From contig JAYKKT010000074.1 in assembly GCA_036023115.1 (NCBI GenBank), forward strand, positions 11,900,001 to 11,964,000: a DNA stretch of 64,000 nucleotides, written 5' to 3'. Source of the DNA: Brasenia schreberi (taxonomy: Eukaryota; Streptophyta; Magnoliopsida; Nymphaeales; Cabombaceae). Below, one piece after another: positions 28,701 through 39,644 of this stretch; position 1 is the stretch's first letter, and every line of letters starts with the position of its first letter. A program made the translations under genes and the position numbers. The notes beneath the pieces were generated by a model. That model did no database searches. It saw only the letters and a program-made list of their open reading frames with translations, and was not told where the DNA came from.

Positions 28701-30387
28701 GATAAAAAAGACCTACTCTAAGAGAAGATGCTAGTCATATGAGACTTAATGAACAAGGAGTCTCTAGTAAATAGGAGCCCTCCATGTCAAGTAAGATCTA
28801 GTGGCTCTTATTTATATGAGCTATCAGGTATAAAGCCTTACTCTCCAAGAGATTACCTAGAATTGTAAAAATAATCTGTAAACAGTCATTTGTGAATGTC
28901 TTGTTATTGAATTGAGATCAAGATTTGTCTCTTAACTTCTCCCTCCTTCTCTAGTATCTGACATTATATCTCTCTATTCTCCTTCTAGGGTGGAATCATC
29001 CTCTCCTCCCTCTACCTTCTTTCAGAAGTCTAAGAACCTTAATCTCCTCTTCCTCGCACTTTCAATGCCCATAGGCCTGAGAAAAGCCACCTATTCGGTT
29101 GGATCTTCTAGAGGAAGGAATCATCCACTGCACAGAGCCAAAGGAACTTGATACTTGAAGTGTTTTTTCTGCAATATGTCCAACTTACCAGAGGAAGCTA
29201 ACCTTGATCCCAGGAGGTTGCAAGAATTATCTATGGTGGTTTCTTGTGCTTCAAACTATAGTGTTCTCACAATAAGCATCCCTCAAACCAAATTTATATT
29301 TTCTTGTGCAACAGACACAATAGTGCGAGCAGAACGCAGTTCTGTTATATCTCACAACACATGTTAATTTCATTTTCTCCTAAAAGTTTGATGGGAACAA
29401 CTTGCACGAAAAAGTCAAAGCCATAAGTGTATATCTGATATACTTCATTGACAGCAGTAACTTTGGACATATATACTTGTAGGACTACCTTAGCTGCCAA
29501 CCGTTATTAACATGAAGTAAGCGCATGTGTCTGTGGTCAATCAGATTAGTCTAGTCCCTTTCTTATTTTGGAAGAACAATTCCATTAGCCTAAACTCAAA
29601 ATAGAGCTTTAAGGTTCACTGCATGACTGGAGCCACAAAGCAAAAAGAAAATAAAAAAACAAATGAGGTACAATGGTAGCATCCACTTGAATGTTTTCTA
29701 TTAACTTGGAGGCCTGTGGACACAAACTAATGTACCAGACTGCCTAGAGCCACAAAGCAAAGTTCACGCAAATTTATCCTCAAATTTACATCTACAATCC
29801 CAACCTATGCTTTTCTGCTCATTTGGAGCATATGCTTCAGACTCAGGAACTAAGGAATTGGGTTCAAGTAGGGAACAGAGTGCAAATGCCTGCCCCGTTA
29901 TTTCCACTGACAAATGCATAATCTCTCGAAGTGGAAAACAATGCAGAAGAAATCACCTCTACAATAGCACAACGAGAACATAATAGAAATATTAGAACAC
30001 GTCAAAATGAATTTCAATTGTGAAAATTCATATTTGGGTTGGGCAGAGAAAAAAAGAGAAAGGGAAGAAGAAGAAGGGCAAACCATTATCCAACTACCCA
30101 CAAAAGAAAAATGTGAACCTACCTACGGACCAAATACGTATCAAAACTACACGAGTGACATCAACGCAATACTCCGTCGGTGGAGGACCCCCTGAACGGA
30201 GAAAACCTAAACTCACCTAAACACTCAATCCTTGTACCCCAAATCCGAAAACAGGAATGCTAACACAAAAGAAGTGTGGGAGTCACTTACAACGAGAGTG
30301 GTGGTGATGGTGTTGGTGAAGATTAGTTCTGAACTTAAACGAGCGGGTCTCATGAAGGTGAGTAAATTGCGGCATAAAGCACGCCAT
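13791..30387 (-). CDS. SIG2: Plastid RNA polymerase sigma factor SIG2 (SIGB)
   Basis: This nuclear gene encodes a sigma factor that directs the bacterial-type plastid RNA polymerase (PEP) to promoters. In Arabidopsis SIG2 mainly serves plastid tRNA genes such as trnE. Exons in transcript order are 30387-30291, 22974-22808, 22465-21866, 21645-21415, 21331-21191, 14381-14181 and 14078-13791, total 1725 nt, 574 aa (Arabidopsis SIG2 is 572). Exon 1 starts [16 protein letters not shown], comparable with Arabidopsis MSSCLLPQFKCPPDSF, and ends in a perfect GTAAGT donor. Region 2 runs from [20 protein letters not shown] (about 338) to [16 protein letters not shown]. The region 4 helix-turn-helix is [19 protein letters not shown] (532-550). 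The N-terminal half has an acidic/alanine-rich stretch and a transit-peptide-like start with HQHHHHH. Introns 1 (7.3 kb) and 5 (6.8 kb) are filled with retroelements, but no exon is damaged. Confidence 0.93.
14477..14793 (-). mobile_element. 5'-truncated RTE LINE 3' end
   Basis: On the minus strand this is the last ~300 bp of the LINE family: the [19 protein letters not shown] coding segment, the C-terminal coding end, and the 3' end whose plus-strand complement reads acaacaacaactaagcc (the TTG-rich tail). It stops abruptly near 14793, as expected from incomplete reverse transcription. Confidence 0.85.
17717..20516 (+). mobile_element. Degenerate, internally rearranged RTE LINE
   Basis: The 5' end (CATGTAAGGATCACC near 17730), the 5' tandem repeats (about 17870-18045) and the endonuclease region (to about 18395) line up with the intact copy. 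The next piece, about 18385-18560, is a segment of the C-terminal coding region out of order. After it the linker and reverse transcriptase resume (VWNYVG-like region onward, 18560-19770), and then the normal C-terminus and a TTG-rich tail end near 20516. A (AAT)n stretch at 18053-18071 sits inside. Many stops show it is dead. Confidence 0.85.
23917..25606 (-). mobile_element. RTE LINE nested in Copia, with 5' inversion
   Basis: The main part (23917 to about 25460) reads on the minus strand from the TTG-rich 3' end through reverse transcriptase, with the FADD motif partly deleted. At about 25460-25475 the orientation flips: 25475-25606 reads on the plus strand and matches the linker segment at 48345-48480 of the intact copy. 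The flanks carry an 11-bp near-duplicate, tcttacaatca (23906-23916) and tcttataatca (25607-25617). Confidence 0.9.
26263..26594 (+). repeat. Copia 3' LTR
   Basis: It starts TGTTGAAG and ends TTCAACA, inverted terminal ends as expected of an LTR. It directly follows a polypurine tract (TTGAGAGGGCA, 26252-26262) and the end of the RNase H frame. Length is 332 bp. No matching 5' LTR is present in the window. Confidence 0.8.
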
Positions 30388-30638
30388 TCTCAGAGAGAGA
30401 GAGAGAGAGAGGCAGATATGGATAAGGGGTGCGAGCAAGAGTGGAACGAAGAGCGACGGTAAGTGTCGGGGACGACAGTGAAACGAGTGTCCAGAAAAGA
30501 CACCTTCTTGCGAGGATATAGGGAAGGAGAGGCAATCCATGACCCCTTTTGACTTGTAAGGCATGCCCGATTCGGAACCAGACTGCCGTTTTAACCGATT
30601 TACAGTGGAACCGAAAAGCAACCGAAATCAGATTCAAC

Positions 30639-30864
30639 TAGCGGTGTGCATCGGTCGGTTCGGTTATTGAACCAAACCGAACCAAAATAACTGAAAACTG
30701 AAATTGGTTGAAATTTGAAAACCGAACTGGAACCGAATTGTATAGGTAATTGAACCCAACTGAATTATTTTGGTTCTCCTATACAGTTTACTCTGTAATA
30801 TATATAATGTATGTGAGTATGTATATGTGTGTATGTATATATGTATGTATATGGACATATGTGC

Positions 30865-30928
<64 letters not shown>

Positions 30929-31276
30929 TATATATACATATGTATATGTATATATATATATGTGTGTGTGTGTGTGTGCATATGTACATACATATGTATA
31001 TATAATCATATACATATATGTACATATACATATATATAAATATATACCCCATATATGTATTTGTATAGATGTATATGTATATATGTATATATACATATAT
31101 AAACATACACACCATATAGATGTATATGCATATGCATATATATATTATATTTGGTTATTCGGTTTTCAAACCTTAAAAACAAACCGATTTACAGTAAAAC
31201 CAAATCGAAATAGAAAATTCAGTTTGATTCGATTTGGATCAGTTATTCGGTTATATCTGAAGAAAGCTCACCCCTA
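30639..31276. mobile_element. hAT-like non-autonomous element (MITE)
   Basis: Terminal inverted repeats TAGCGGTGTGCAT (left) and the complement of the right end, TAGGGGTGAGCTT, match at 10 of 13 positions. The element is flanked by a perfect 8-bp direct repeat GATTCAAC (30631-30638 and 31277-31284), the size typical of hAT insertions. Inside, both arms are rich in aaccgaacc/ggttcggtt motifs around a long TA/TATG/TG low-complexity core (about 30796-31146). No transposase frame is present. Confidence 0.85.
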
Positions 31277-31284
31277 GATTCAAC

Positions 31285-32067
31285 AGAACTAGACTCGTTG
31301 TGACTGCGGCTGAACCTGGGAGTCTTCTTCCATTCGGATATGGTCTCGGTTTAGTGGAACCGGGCTGGAACTGATGGTTCAAACCGCTGATTCAGTCTCT
31401 TTTTATGATCGTTCATTGATTTATTTTTTTAACCGAAACTGAAACCAAAAGCAAAACGGGTGGTTATGGGTAGGAGCCCGAGCGAATCAGGTTTGGTTCC
31501 AGTTCATTGTTCTATGAAATCAGAGTTTTTAATTGCATGTTTTGATTTGCCCCGAACTGGACATGTGTCAAATAACGCACCAGAGTCTCCCTTAACGCAT
31601 AGAAATATTAGTTTGATCTCAGCCTGGTTCAGATCCATGTAATTCATGTCCCAGACTCACTTTATGATGCTAGGGCCAAACCTGGATCTATATCCAAGTC
31701 CAATCAGGTCTAGCGATTAGAGAGAGAGAAAGAGAGAGAGAGAGAGAATTGTGTTTTGCCACCTAAACGAAGGCAGATTTAGGATTTCTAAACTTGTCTG
31801 CTTCTTTTTGGGTGTAAATCCAGATCTAGGCATTCTATCATATTGTGTGTATATATATATATAGTGAGAGACAGAATGAGAAATGTTAGACTTCGATCCA
31901 TGTTAAACACTTTTTGATAATCTTGACCACTGATCCGACAATTCATATTAAAAAAGCAAAACAAAAAATACAATTTGCTTTTTAAAAGAGCTATTTTTTC
32001 TTTTTTTTCTAAATCTTGATCATCCGATCGAGATATAAAGTTAAAAATGTCAATAAGAGTCTAACAA

Positions 32068-32105
<38 letters not shown>

Positions 32106-33444
32106 GAGGTTCTAAAAATGCACAAATGTTTTCTCATACATAATTTTATATAATCTCCATTATTTGATCTATAGTGGAGATTTTAATTACTTTATAGTGC
32201 ATTAAATACAAAACTCAAAAGTATAATGGTACTTTTAATTCAAGTTTCAACCATTTGATCGTAAAAACCGAATTATGGAGATTTTCATGTAAGATTATGC
32301 ACCAAAAAACCTTGTATATTTAGGACTCTATCTTTCCATTTATCTCTCTTTATATATATATATATATATATATAGTGTTAATGGCCACTTATTACCTTGC
32401 GATTTTGCCACTACCAATTCATGCGATTTAGGGCGTTAAGTTGCAAAACAAGAAGTTTATACTCTCTTTACCTTTCAAATATCAAAGGTTATTAATTGTC
32501 TTCCTCATACTAACAACATAATAAAAAGTCCAACTTATTCTTAACTAATCAGGTGCTGTCCATGGAATACCTTAAAAGTTAGGCAGTATTGCAAAATACT
32601 TAGTAATTTCGGACCGTGCTGCGAATTTCGCACGGCTTAGACAGTAAAAAGCTTAACTCCGTAATTAGCAGTCTAATGGAGGGTTGGGTTAAGTAGCAGG
32701 CGTTCAATATAAGACTCAATAGGTCATTACCATGGATTCTAAGACTTATGAGAATTTCACTTAAGCCAACTCCACTTAGCATGAGAAAAGGCCTGGCTTG
32801 TTCTCATTGGCGGATCTACGTTGGGCCGAGGGAAATTTTTTAAAATTAAGTGGAATCCATGAGCTATAATACATAGTCCCCCCTAAAAGAGTTTCTAGAT
32901 CCACTACTGCTGGTTCTGTTTTTCAGCAGGAAGAGATCTCTTTGGGGAAAAACTTATAAGAACTTACACTTCAAGAAATAAATAAATTGTATGCGTATCA
33001 TCCGTTAAATAATATAAATTCGAAATATTATGTAGGGTGTGCGTGTGTTAGGCATCCACCTCCCATTATAACAAAAAACAAAATGCTACATTATTCCTAA
33101 ACTTCTATTTATTTTCTTAAGCGATTGATCAACGGAATCGTGTATGACTTGATTTGAATTTAGATGAATTTTACCAATTTTAATCCAAATCAATTTAGAA
33201 AATCAAATACACTATCCGAATCCAACTTCGATATAGCCTAGTGAGTATGACTTTCACTATGTATTTTAAGCTGTTTAGCCTCTTAAATTTCATATGAATC
33301 GAATAATCTGGAGCTGGGTCTAACCAATTTGATGAAACCAGACCCACATTGATCCCTACGTGCATTACCCATTAGCATAAGCACCGTACCCGCTTCTCCA
33401 CTGGGTTGGGTTATAATTCGGGTCAGTTGGGGCCCGGGTAATTG
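31285..33444. other. Gene-poor spacer between SIG2 and SKIP31
   Basis: No supported gene. It has short (GA)n (31716-31746), (TA)n/(CT)n (31850-31862, 32070-32104) and (TA)n (32351-32374) tracts. The 31300-31450 stretch is a degenerate run of ggaaccgg/aaccg motifs similar in flavour to the arms of the adjacent hAT-like element. Confidence 0.5.
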
Positions 33445-33690
33445 TTATCCTGTAATCACTTCGTACGCAGTAGGGTTTCCATCCAACCCGAATCGAACCC
33501 GGTTAAAGCAGGTAATACCCACCCATCCCGGTCGTGCTGGGTCCGCTGCCGGACCAATATTTCCATCCGTATTACCGACCGTGCTACCGCTTTTCACAGA
33601 GGGAACTCCCGGGAAAATATCTTCATTTGCCGAAAAGAAACGACGCAGGCCGCGACACGCTGCCGACCCTCCTGCACCGCCCGATGACAT
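33445..33690 (-). CDS. Possible small divergent open reading frame
   Basis: A minus-strand frame of 81 codons starts MSSGGAGGSAACRGLRRFFS and ends in a TAA stop. Its start codon lies 145 bp from the SKIP31 start, in divergent orientation, and composition is GC-rich. I recognise no family. It may be an antisense frame through the SKIP31 promoter or leader, since overlapping open frames exist on both strands here. Confidence 0.22.
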   Translation of the reverse strand: MSSGGAGGSAACRGLRRFFSANEDIFPGVPSVKSGSTVGNTDGNIGPAADPARPGWVGITCFNRVRFGLDGNPTAYEVITG

Positions 33691-33835
33691 GATCGTACGG
33701 CTCAGATTCGTTATCGTCTTCGTCATCGAGGTTAGCGGTAGTCCGACTCTCCAGCCGAGCCGAATCTGAATCAATCGATAACCGATCGGTCGACGAGCGA
33801 AGCAGAGGAGAGAAGGCAGAAAGGGTTTCGCCAGA

Positions 33836-36800
33836 ATGACAGGCGTCCAGGAAACGGAAGACGAAGAGTTGGCGCATTTCCTCGAATCGGAAGTCCTCTC
33901 AGAGACGTCTGACGCGGTAGCTATCCTTTCCCTTTCTGATCTTCCTCGAGCATTCGAAAACCTCAGAAAATTGGGGATTTCTTGTATATTCTCACGTGCT
34001 TTTGGTTTCCTTTCCCGTTCTTGGAGTTTTATGCTTTTTTACGCTTCGAATCATGCTCAATCGTTCGGGAACCCTGGAAAATTAAGCTTTGCTTGTATCA
34101 TCTCATGCACGTTAGTGTTTTCTTTATTCTTGTTCATTTCTTCGTCTGCTTTTCTTTCCATTCGTCTTCCTTTTCGCGTCTGATTGCGTCTGGTTGTACC
34201 ACTCTTATATGGCATGCTTGATGTTGTCACTGACGCCGAAAAGGATGTGGTGAGTGTGTGCTTCTTGTGATTTTTTCCGCAAAGTTTGGTCTTTCTTCAG
34301 TTATGCATATTTATTTGTGTGTTTCGTTTCTAGGAAGACATCATCGAGCGGCCCCAGAAGAGGCTTTGCATTTCGAAGACACCGGCACCTGCCGTCGATA
34401 GCGCGCCTGTTGCGAAAATTGGATCTGATTCTGCTTCATCTGTGGGGAAAATTCTTGGCGATTGCAGCTGGCAGACGTCTAGATGCATCACGAGCGGGAC
34501 GTTCAGCAAGGTCCCCTCTGAGCTCTTCCGCCACATCCTCAAATTTCTTTCTTCTGAGGTGAAGTATTAAGTATGGATCTTTTTCGGTTTTAATGCATTT
34601 AGACCAAATTTAGTCTCACCTTGCTAATGCTCATCAATCCAGTTCTGCTTCTTCTGCAGGATCTTGTCTCCTGCTCCTTAGTTTGTAGATTTCTTAACTT
34701 TGCAGCATCTGATGAATTCTTGTGGCGTCGCCTGTGAGTGTTTTCTTTCCTTGTTTAAATTTCATATCGTACCTTTAGCTTCATATCCTTAAAGAAATTT
34801 GGACAGGTTGTGTTGTGCAGTTGTGGACGTCCTTTTCTGAGATTCTAGTAATGTTATGTTACTTCCCATTATTTTCTATGATTATTATTTGAATTATCAT
34901 TCATATGAACATAATTATAATCTTGGATGCTTTGGAACTTTGTTATATTGAGAATTTAACATGATGAAAAAGAAAAGCTAAGGCTTTGGAGCAAGCAAAA
35001 CCAGTGTGGTGACTTGCTTGGTTTTTACGACTTTGCTCAAGATCATGGGATAGACTAGGAGTGGTGACGTATGTATAGGAGTGTTCCAGTATCATTTACA
35101 TATGATGTATTACACAGAATTTCATCAAGTACAATAAAACTTCACTTAGTATGGTACCTAATTGGTTTCTCATATCATCTGCCTTTTGGTTTGCAGCTTT
35201 GCATGTGAAACTAACATAGTTATTGCTTTCTGGTACCACCATTTACTTGGTATGTAGGTATTGCATGCGGTGGGGTCTTTCATCTTCTACTGGGAAGCTG
35301 CGGGCATGTGCATGGAAGAAGCTTTATATACAGGTAATGAATTGAGCTTTTATTTTGTTTTCTTTTCACTTGACATTGATTAGGAAGAGATAACTATGTC
35401 ATACAACACTTCTACCATGATGCCAAACCCATGTCCAACACTCTGGTGCTCAACACCTGTACTTCTCCCAAGTCGACCCAACACTATACAACAACAACTA
35501 AACCTTTTCCCATACTACATGGGGTCGGCTACATGGATTCTTTGTTTTCACATAGCTCCATCACGTGTCATGCTAGCAGTTAGATCAATATAAACTAGAT
35601 CATTCTTTATTGCTTCTTTCCATCACTTTTGTGGTCATCCTCTTCCTCTTTTAACATTTTAACTCTATTTTTTCATACCTTCTTACGGAGCATCCTTGGG
35701 TCATCTTTCTACATGTCCAAACCATCTTAAACGATTTTCTCTCATTTTATCCTCTATTGGTGTTACTCCCAATTTGTTTCTAATAACCTCATTATGTATA
35801 CGATCTTTCTTTGTGTGACCACTCATCCATCTAACATCTTTATTTATGCTACAAACCTCTTTTGCACATGTTTGATTAACTTTTTGACACTAAGAACCAT
35901 AAAACATAGCAGGTCTAATTGCTACTTTATAATATTTACTTTTCAACTTTAATGGTACCTTCTTATTGCATAGAATACTTGATATCCCTATCCATTTTAA
36001 CCAACACACATTAATTCTATGTGTAACATCTATATCAATTTTTTCATCACTTTGAAAAATTGACCCTGGGTATTTAAAACTTTCGTGGTGAGAGATGCAA
36101 CGCATGCCAATCTTAATTTATATGTCCTCTGAAGTACCTAAATGATCAAACTTTCCTGGTGAGGGATGCAAATGCATGCCAATCTTAATTTATATGTCCT
36201 CTGAAGTACCCAAATGATCAAACTTACATTCCATATATTCTGTCTTTGTTCTACTAAGTCGGAAGCCTTTACTTTCTAACGTTTCTCTCCATAATTCCAA
36301 TTTTCTATTAACCTTTTCCTTAAACTCATCCACTAACACAATGTCATTTGCAAATAACATACACCAAGGTACTATCTATTTTAAACTTTTTCTAGTGTTA
36401 TGTTACTGAGACACTTCATGAAAATTGACCGATTATGACTTCATTAGTGTTTTAACTTATGAAAATGGTAATATGGATTTCTAGGATAGTCGTAATAGGT
36501 TTTTGAGATACTATCAATTTATATCGTAATATATAAAATATACTTATATATAACCGTATCCCAGTACCCATGGGCCATGGTTTCCAAAAAATGCAATATC
36601 TAACGCTCATACCTGTAACCATTGTGAATATTAGTCAATTATCGAAGGTTGATGTTACACGAATCAAGATCACCAAGTCGCCAAGAGTCAAATGGCATTC
36701 AATCCCGAATGCCGATCTTCAAAAATAACAAACAAGAGCGGAAGCGTATACAAAACAAGTCAAAAAGCACAAGACTGCATACATTATTCATGTTTTGAAG

Positions 36801-37269
36801 TAGTATTTATAGACATTGTACATAGAGTTTGAAGTAGGAAAAATAAAGAACAAAAACAAGATGTAGTGCTAGTGCTGGCCGGCCAGCACTAGTTAGCTGT
36901 TGGAGCTCCCAACGGTGGTGGCCAGGGCCATGGTGGCCCTGGCCCCTACTTCATATGCGGGCTGCACGGGCCCTAGTGGCACACATTAACAACCATGTCC
37001 CTACCCACCATACCCATGTGACATAGAGAGCTGGGGAAGTGTTATTAGTATCGTTTTTATCTATAGTGATACAAAAGCCTTTGTCCAATCTGTTTCATGT
37101 AGTCACAGTTTCTTGGTAGTCAACTGGCTGACAAGCAACCATAGATGTCTCACTACAGATACTCAAATATATGCTCTGGTTCTAGTTTTGGAATGAAGAG
37201 GCGAATGTTGCAATTGCTTGTAGGGGTTTGGATGCAGTGGTTTATCTAATACTATCTGCATGTATATTG

Positions 37270-37350
<81 letters not shown>

Positions 37351-39644
37351 ACTGCGCTAAGGAACCTTTAGATGTTTGAGTTTTAAATCATGATAAAGAT
37401 GTGATTCTGTTGCTACCCATTTGGTTCTGCTGGTTTATATTCTCAGTGCCTTTGATGCTTGATGGAAACTAAGACTTGAGGTCAAAATGATTTAAGCTGT
37501 GGCTTGTTCTCTTCCAGCGTGATGGAGAAGACATGGTTGAGTTTGTGAGGAATACCCCGGCAGAATTCAAGGAGTATTATATTCAAATGCAAGTTGCAAA
37601 GAGAAGCCAGACACCCCTTTCTTCTCAAGTAAAAGCTCAAACCTACAGAGAACACTTTTTATGGTGTTCAATATCTAAGAAATGGGATATTGGTTGCTTA
37701 TTTATTTATTGTCATGGTTTATGAAGGTGAATGATGACAGCATAATTCTTGACCGAACAGTAGCTGATCAGGTGTCAATTTGGAAACGGAACCATGGCTT
37801 GACCGATGACTTGGTTCCTGAACACGCATGTTCAGGGGAGACGTGCACATATTCTCAAATTGGTGATGTATTTCTCTGTGAGAAAACTGGCCGTGTACAT
37901 GGTAGGTGACATTGTTCTTGCATTGTAAACACGAATTTCTTCAGATATGTTAAGCAGAGGAGTTGGTGTATGTGCAGTATGTGATGATACATGTCGCGAA
38001 ACTATCCTGGATTCATCCAGTGGTCTTCTGGTTTGTACGGTATCAGGGCTTTGTTTCGATAGGTGGCTTTCTCCTTCAGAAGAGGAGCCTGACACGGTAA
38101 GCACTCTCTCTTCCTTGTTCAATGGGTAGTCTGTCTCTTAACCTGCGATGGTCATGGTTGGCCTTGCTTGGTGTCCAAGTAGCAAACGGCCTCGACTCAG
38201 GCTGGAACAAATGACCATACAATTGCACTGCTGCTTCTGACCCAATGACACTGCCGGTTAAATTTGAAATTTCAGCATTATGTCAGACCTGTCGTAGCCC
38301 GTTTGGGTGAAACCCAGGCTTTCAGTGTGGACTGGGTCAGTACTGACCCAAATCAGGTCACTCAACCTGATCAACACTCTGTTGGCAAGAACATTTGTGT
38401 GCCTTTTCCCTTCTTGTGGCAATGTGGATGCTGCGACATCCTTGATGAGATGATTGATAAAGATTTGATTTCTTGGACCACCATGATTGCGTGCTATTCT
38501 CAAAATAGGCGTTTTGAGGATGCGGTAATTGTGTTTGAAAGAATGCAGATGGCTGGTATCAAGCCAGATGCAGTTACATTGTCAACTGTGTTATCAGCTT
38601 GTGCTCATCTTGGAGCTCTTCAAATAGGGAAGAAGATACACTTTTACATTGCTCAACATGATAAAATTGGTTTAGATGTTTACATAGGATCTGCACTCGT
38701 TGACATGTATGCAAAATGTGGGAGCATTGAGAGATCCTTATTAGTTTTTCACAAACTATACCATAAGAATCTATTCTGTTGGAACTCAATGATTGAGGGC
38801 CTTGGTTAGTTACTTGAGCTCATTTTGCATTTTGCAGCTTCATTTACCAACTCTCAGACATAAATATCGTATATTTAAGTACTTGTTTACAAATCTATTA
38901 AAATGAAAAGCACAGATATGTAGAAACAAAATTTGCTTTGGTGGTAGCATCATCTATGAATGGCGCTGCTGGTCTGCCGTCAACCTATACATGTTACAAC
39001 TATAACGTTAATCAATTGATACAAATTTTACCTTGCATAACGGCGGCCATTTATTGACAGTGTTTGTGCAATATCTTGGAATTTCAGGACCAGCAGCAAG
39101 GTGTGACGGATGAACAGGAGCCTTTCATGGGATCTGGGCGATTTGGTAAATTTATTTCTTCCTCTACACACGCTTGCATGCATCTAACTTCTCAAGGTCT
39201 ACACCTCGCAACCTGTGAATCCTTTGCCCCCCCTCCTCTCTCTCTCTTAAGGAACAATTTGAATTTGGAACAGCAGGTTCTCCGGTCAATATTTCAGTTG
39301 GGAACTTGTCATTGTGAAAAATCCAAGATTTTGAAAGGTTTCCCCAAAAGATCCTTTGCCAACATCTCTCTGGGATTAGGTTTGGCTAGTGAAAGGCCCT
39401 TTGAGTGATTTCATCATGCACCTCTACCTCCATCGAGGCTCTTCAAAAGATACTGCTATTCAAGCTTTTACTAGACCAAGGAAATGCACACGACAATACC
39501 ACAAATAATGTGCATTTAGTTGTTATGTAGTATGTGTCTGTGGATTTAAGCTTATAGATCATCACTTTTTCAGCCCGGGCATACCTCCTTGGATACGACT
39601 GTGCCGATGAGAAGGAGCTGGAGGCAGCGTTGTGGTTTCATTAG
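33836..39644 (+). CDS. SKIP31: F-box protein SKIP31
   Basis: This F-box protein should be the substrate-recognition subunit of an SCF (SKP1-cullin-F-box) ubiquitin ligase; its targets are not known to me. Exons are 33836-33916, 34334-34558, 34660-34733, 35258-35333, 37518-37628, 37727-37901, 37978-38096, 39088-39145 and 39574-39644, total 990 nt, 329 aa. The F-box spans about residues 85-127 ([18 protein letters not shown], then [15 protein letters not shown]). The C-terminal half is Cys-rich: [20 protein letters not shown], then [12 protein letters not shown], and it ends [20 protein letters not shown], matching Arabidopsis SKIP31 as I recall it. Intron 4 holds a LINE fragment and a (GA)n tract; intron 7 holds a PPR-gene fragment. 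The acceptor before exon 6 is weak. A tiny extra exon between exons 1 and 2 cannot be excluded. Confidence 0.9.
35487..36383 (-). mobile_element. 5'-truncated RTE LINE in SKIP31 intron 4
   Basis: It begins at the complement of the TTG-rich tail (caacaacaactaaacc) and reads backward through the C-terminal coding region to the catalytic FADD segment, where it stops abruptly near 36383. It contains a direct duplication of about 72 bp. Stops show it is dead. Confidence 0.88.
37268..37345. repeat. (GA)n microsatellite in SKIP31 intron 4
   Basis: About 38 GA units, almost uninterrupted, lie 170 bp upstream of exon 5. Confidence 0.95.
38420..38809 (+). pseudogene. PLS-class PPR gene fragment in SKIP31 intron 7
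   Basis: An open plus-strand frame encodes about 125 residues of pentatricopeptide repeats, including [40 protein letters not shown] and [16 protein letters not shown]. These match organelle RNA-editing PPR proteins of the PLS type. It is too short for a whole PPR gene (normally 400-900 aa), lacks start and C-terminal domains, and ends in a TAG. It lies between SKIP31 exons 7 and 8 on the same strand, so it is probably a copied fragment that has kept its frame. A cryptic alternative exon is possible but unlikely. Confidence 0.8.

Larger units (their letters stand above)
22975..30290 (-). other. SIG2 intron 1 (7.3 kb) with nested retroelements
   Basis: The intron is bounded by a GTAAGT donor (after exon 1) and a GTACAG acceptor in matching phase. 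It contains the Copia remnant with a nested LINE (23450-26594). From 26595 to 30290 I recognise nothing: short open frames such as 27362-27604 (minus) and 29155-29367 (plus) have no family signature and are likely chance. Confidence 0.85.

Noticed and set aside
30750..31277. Long open frames on both strands rich in Tyr, Ile, Cys and His
   Set aside because: They arise from TA, TATG and TG repeats in the core of the hAT-like element and read as IYIYIY or similar on either strand.
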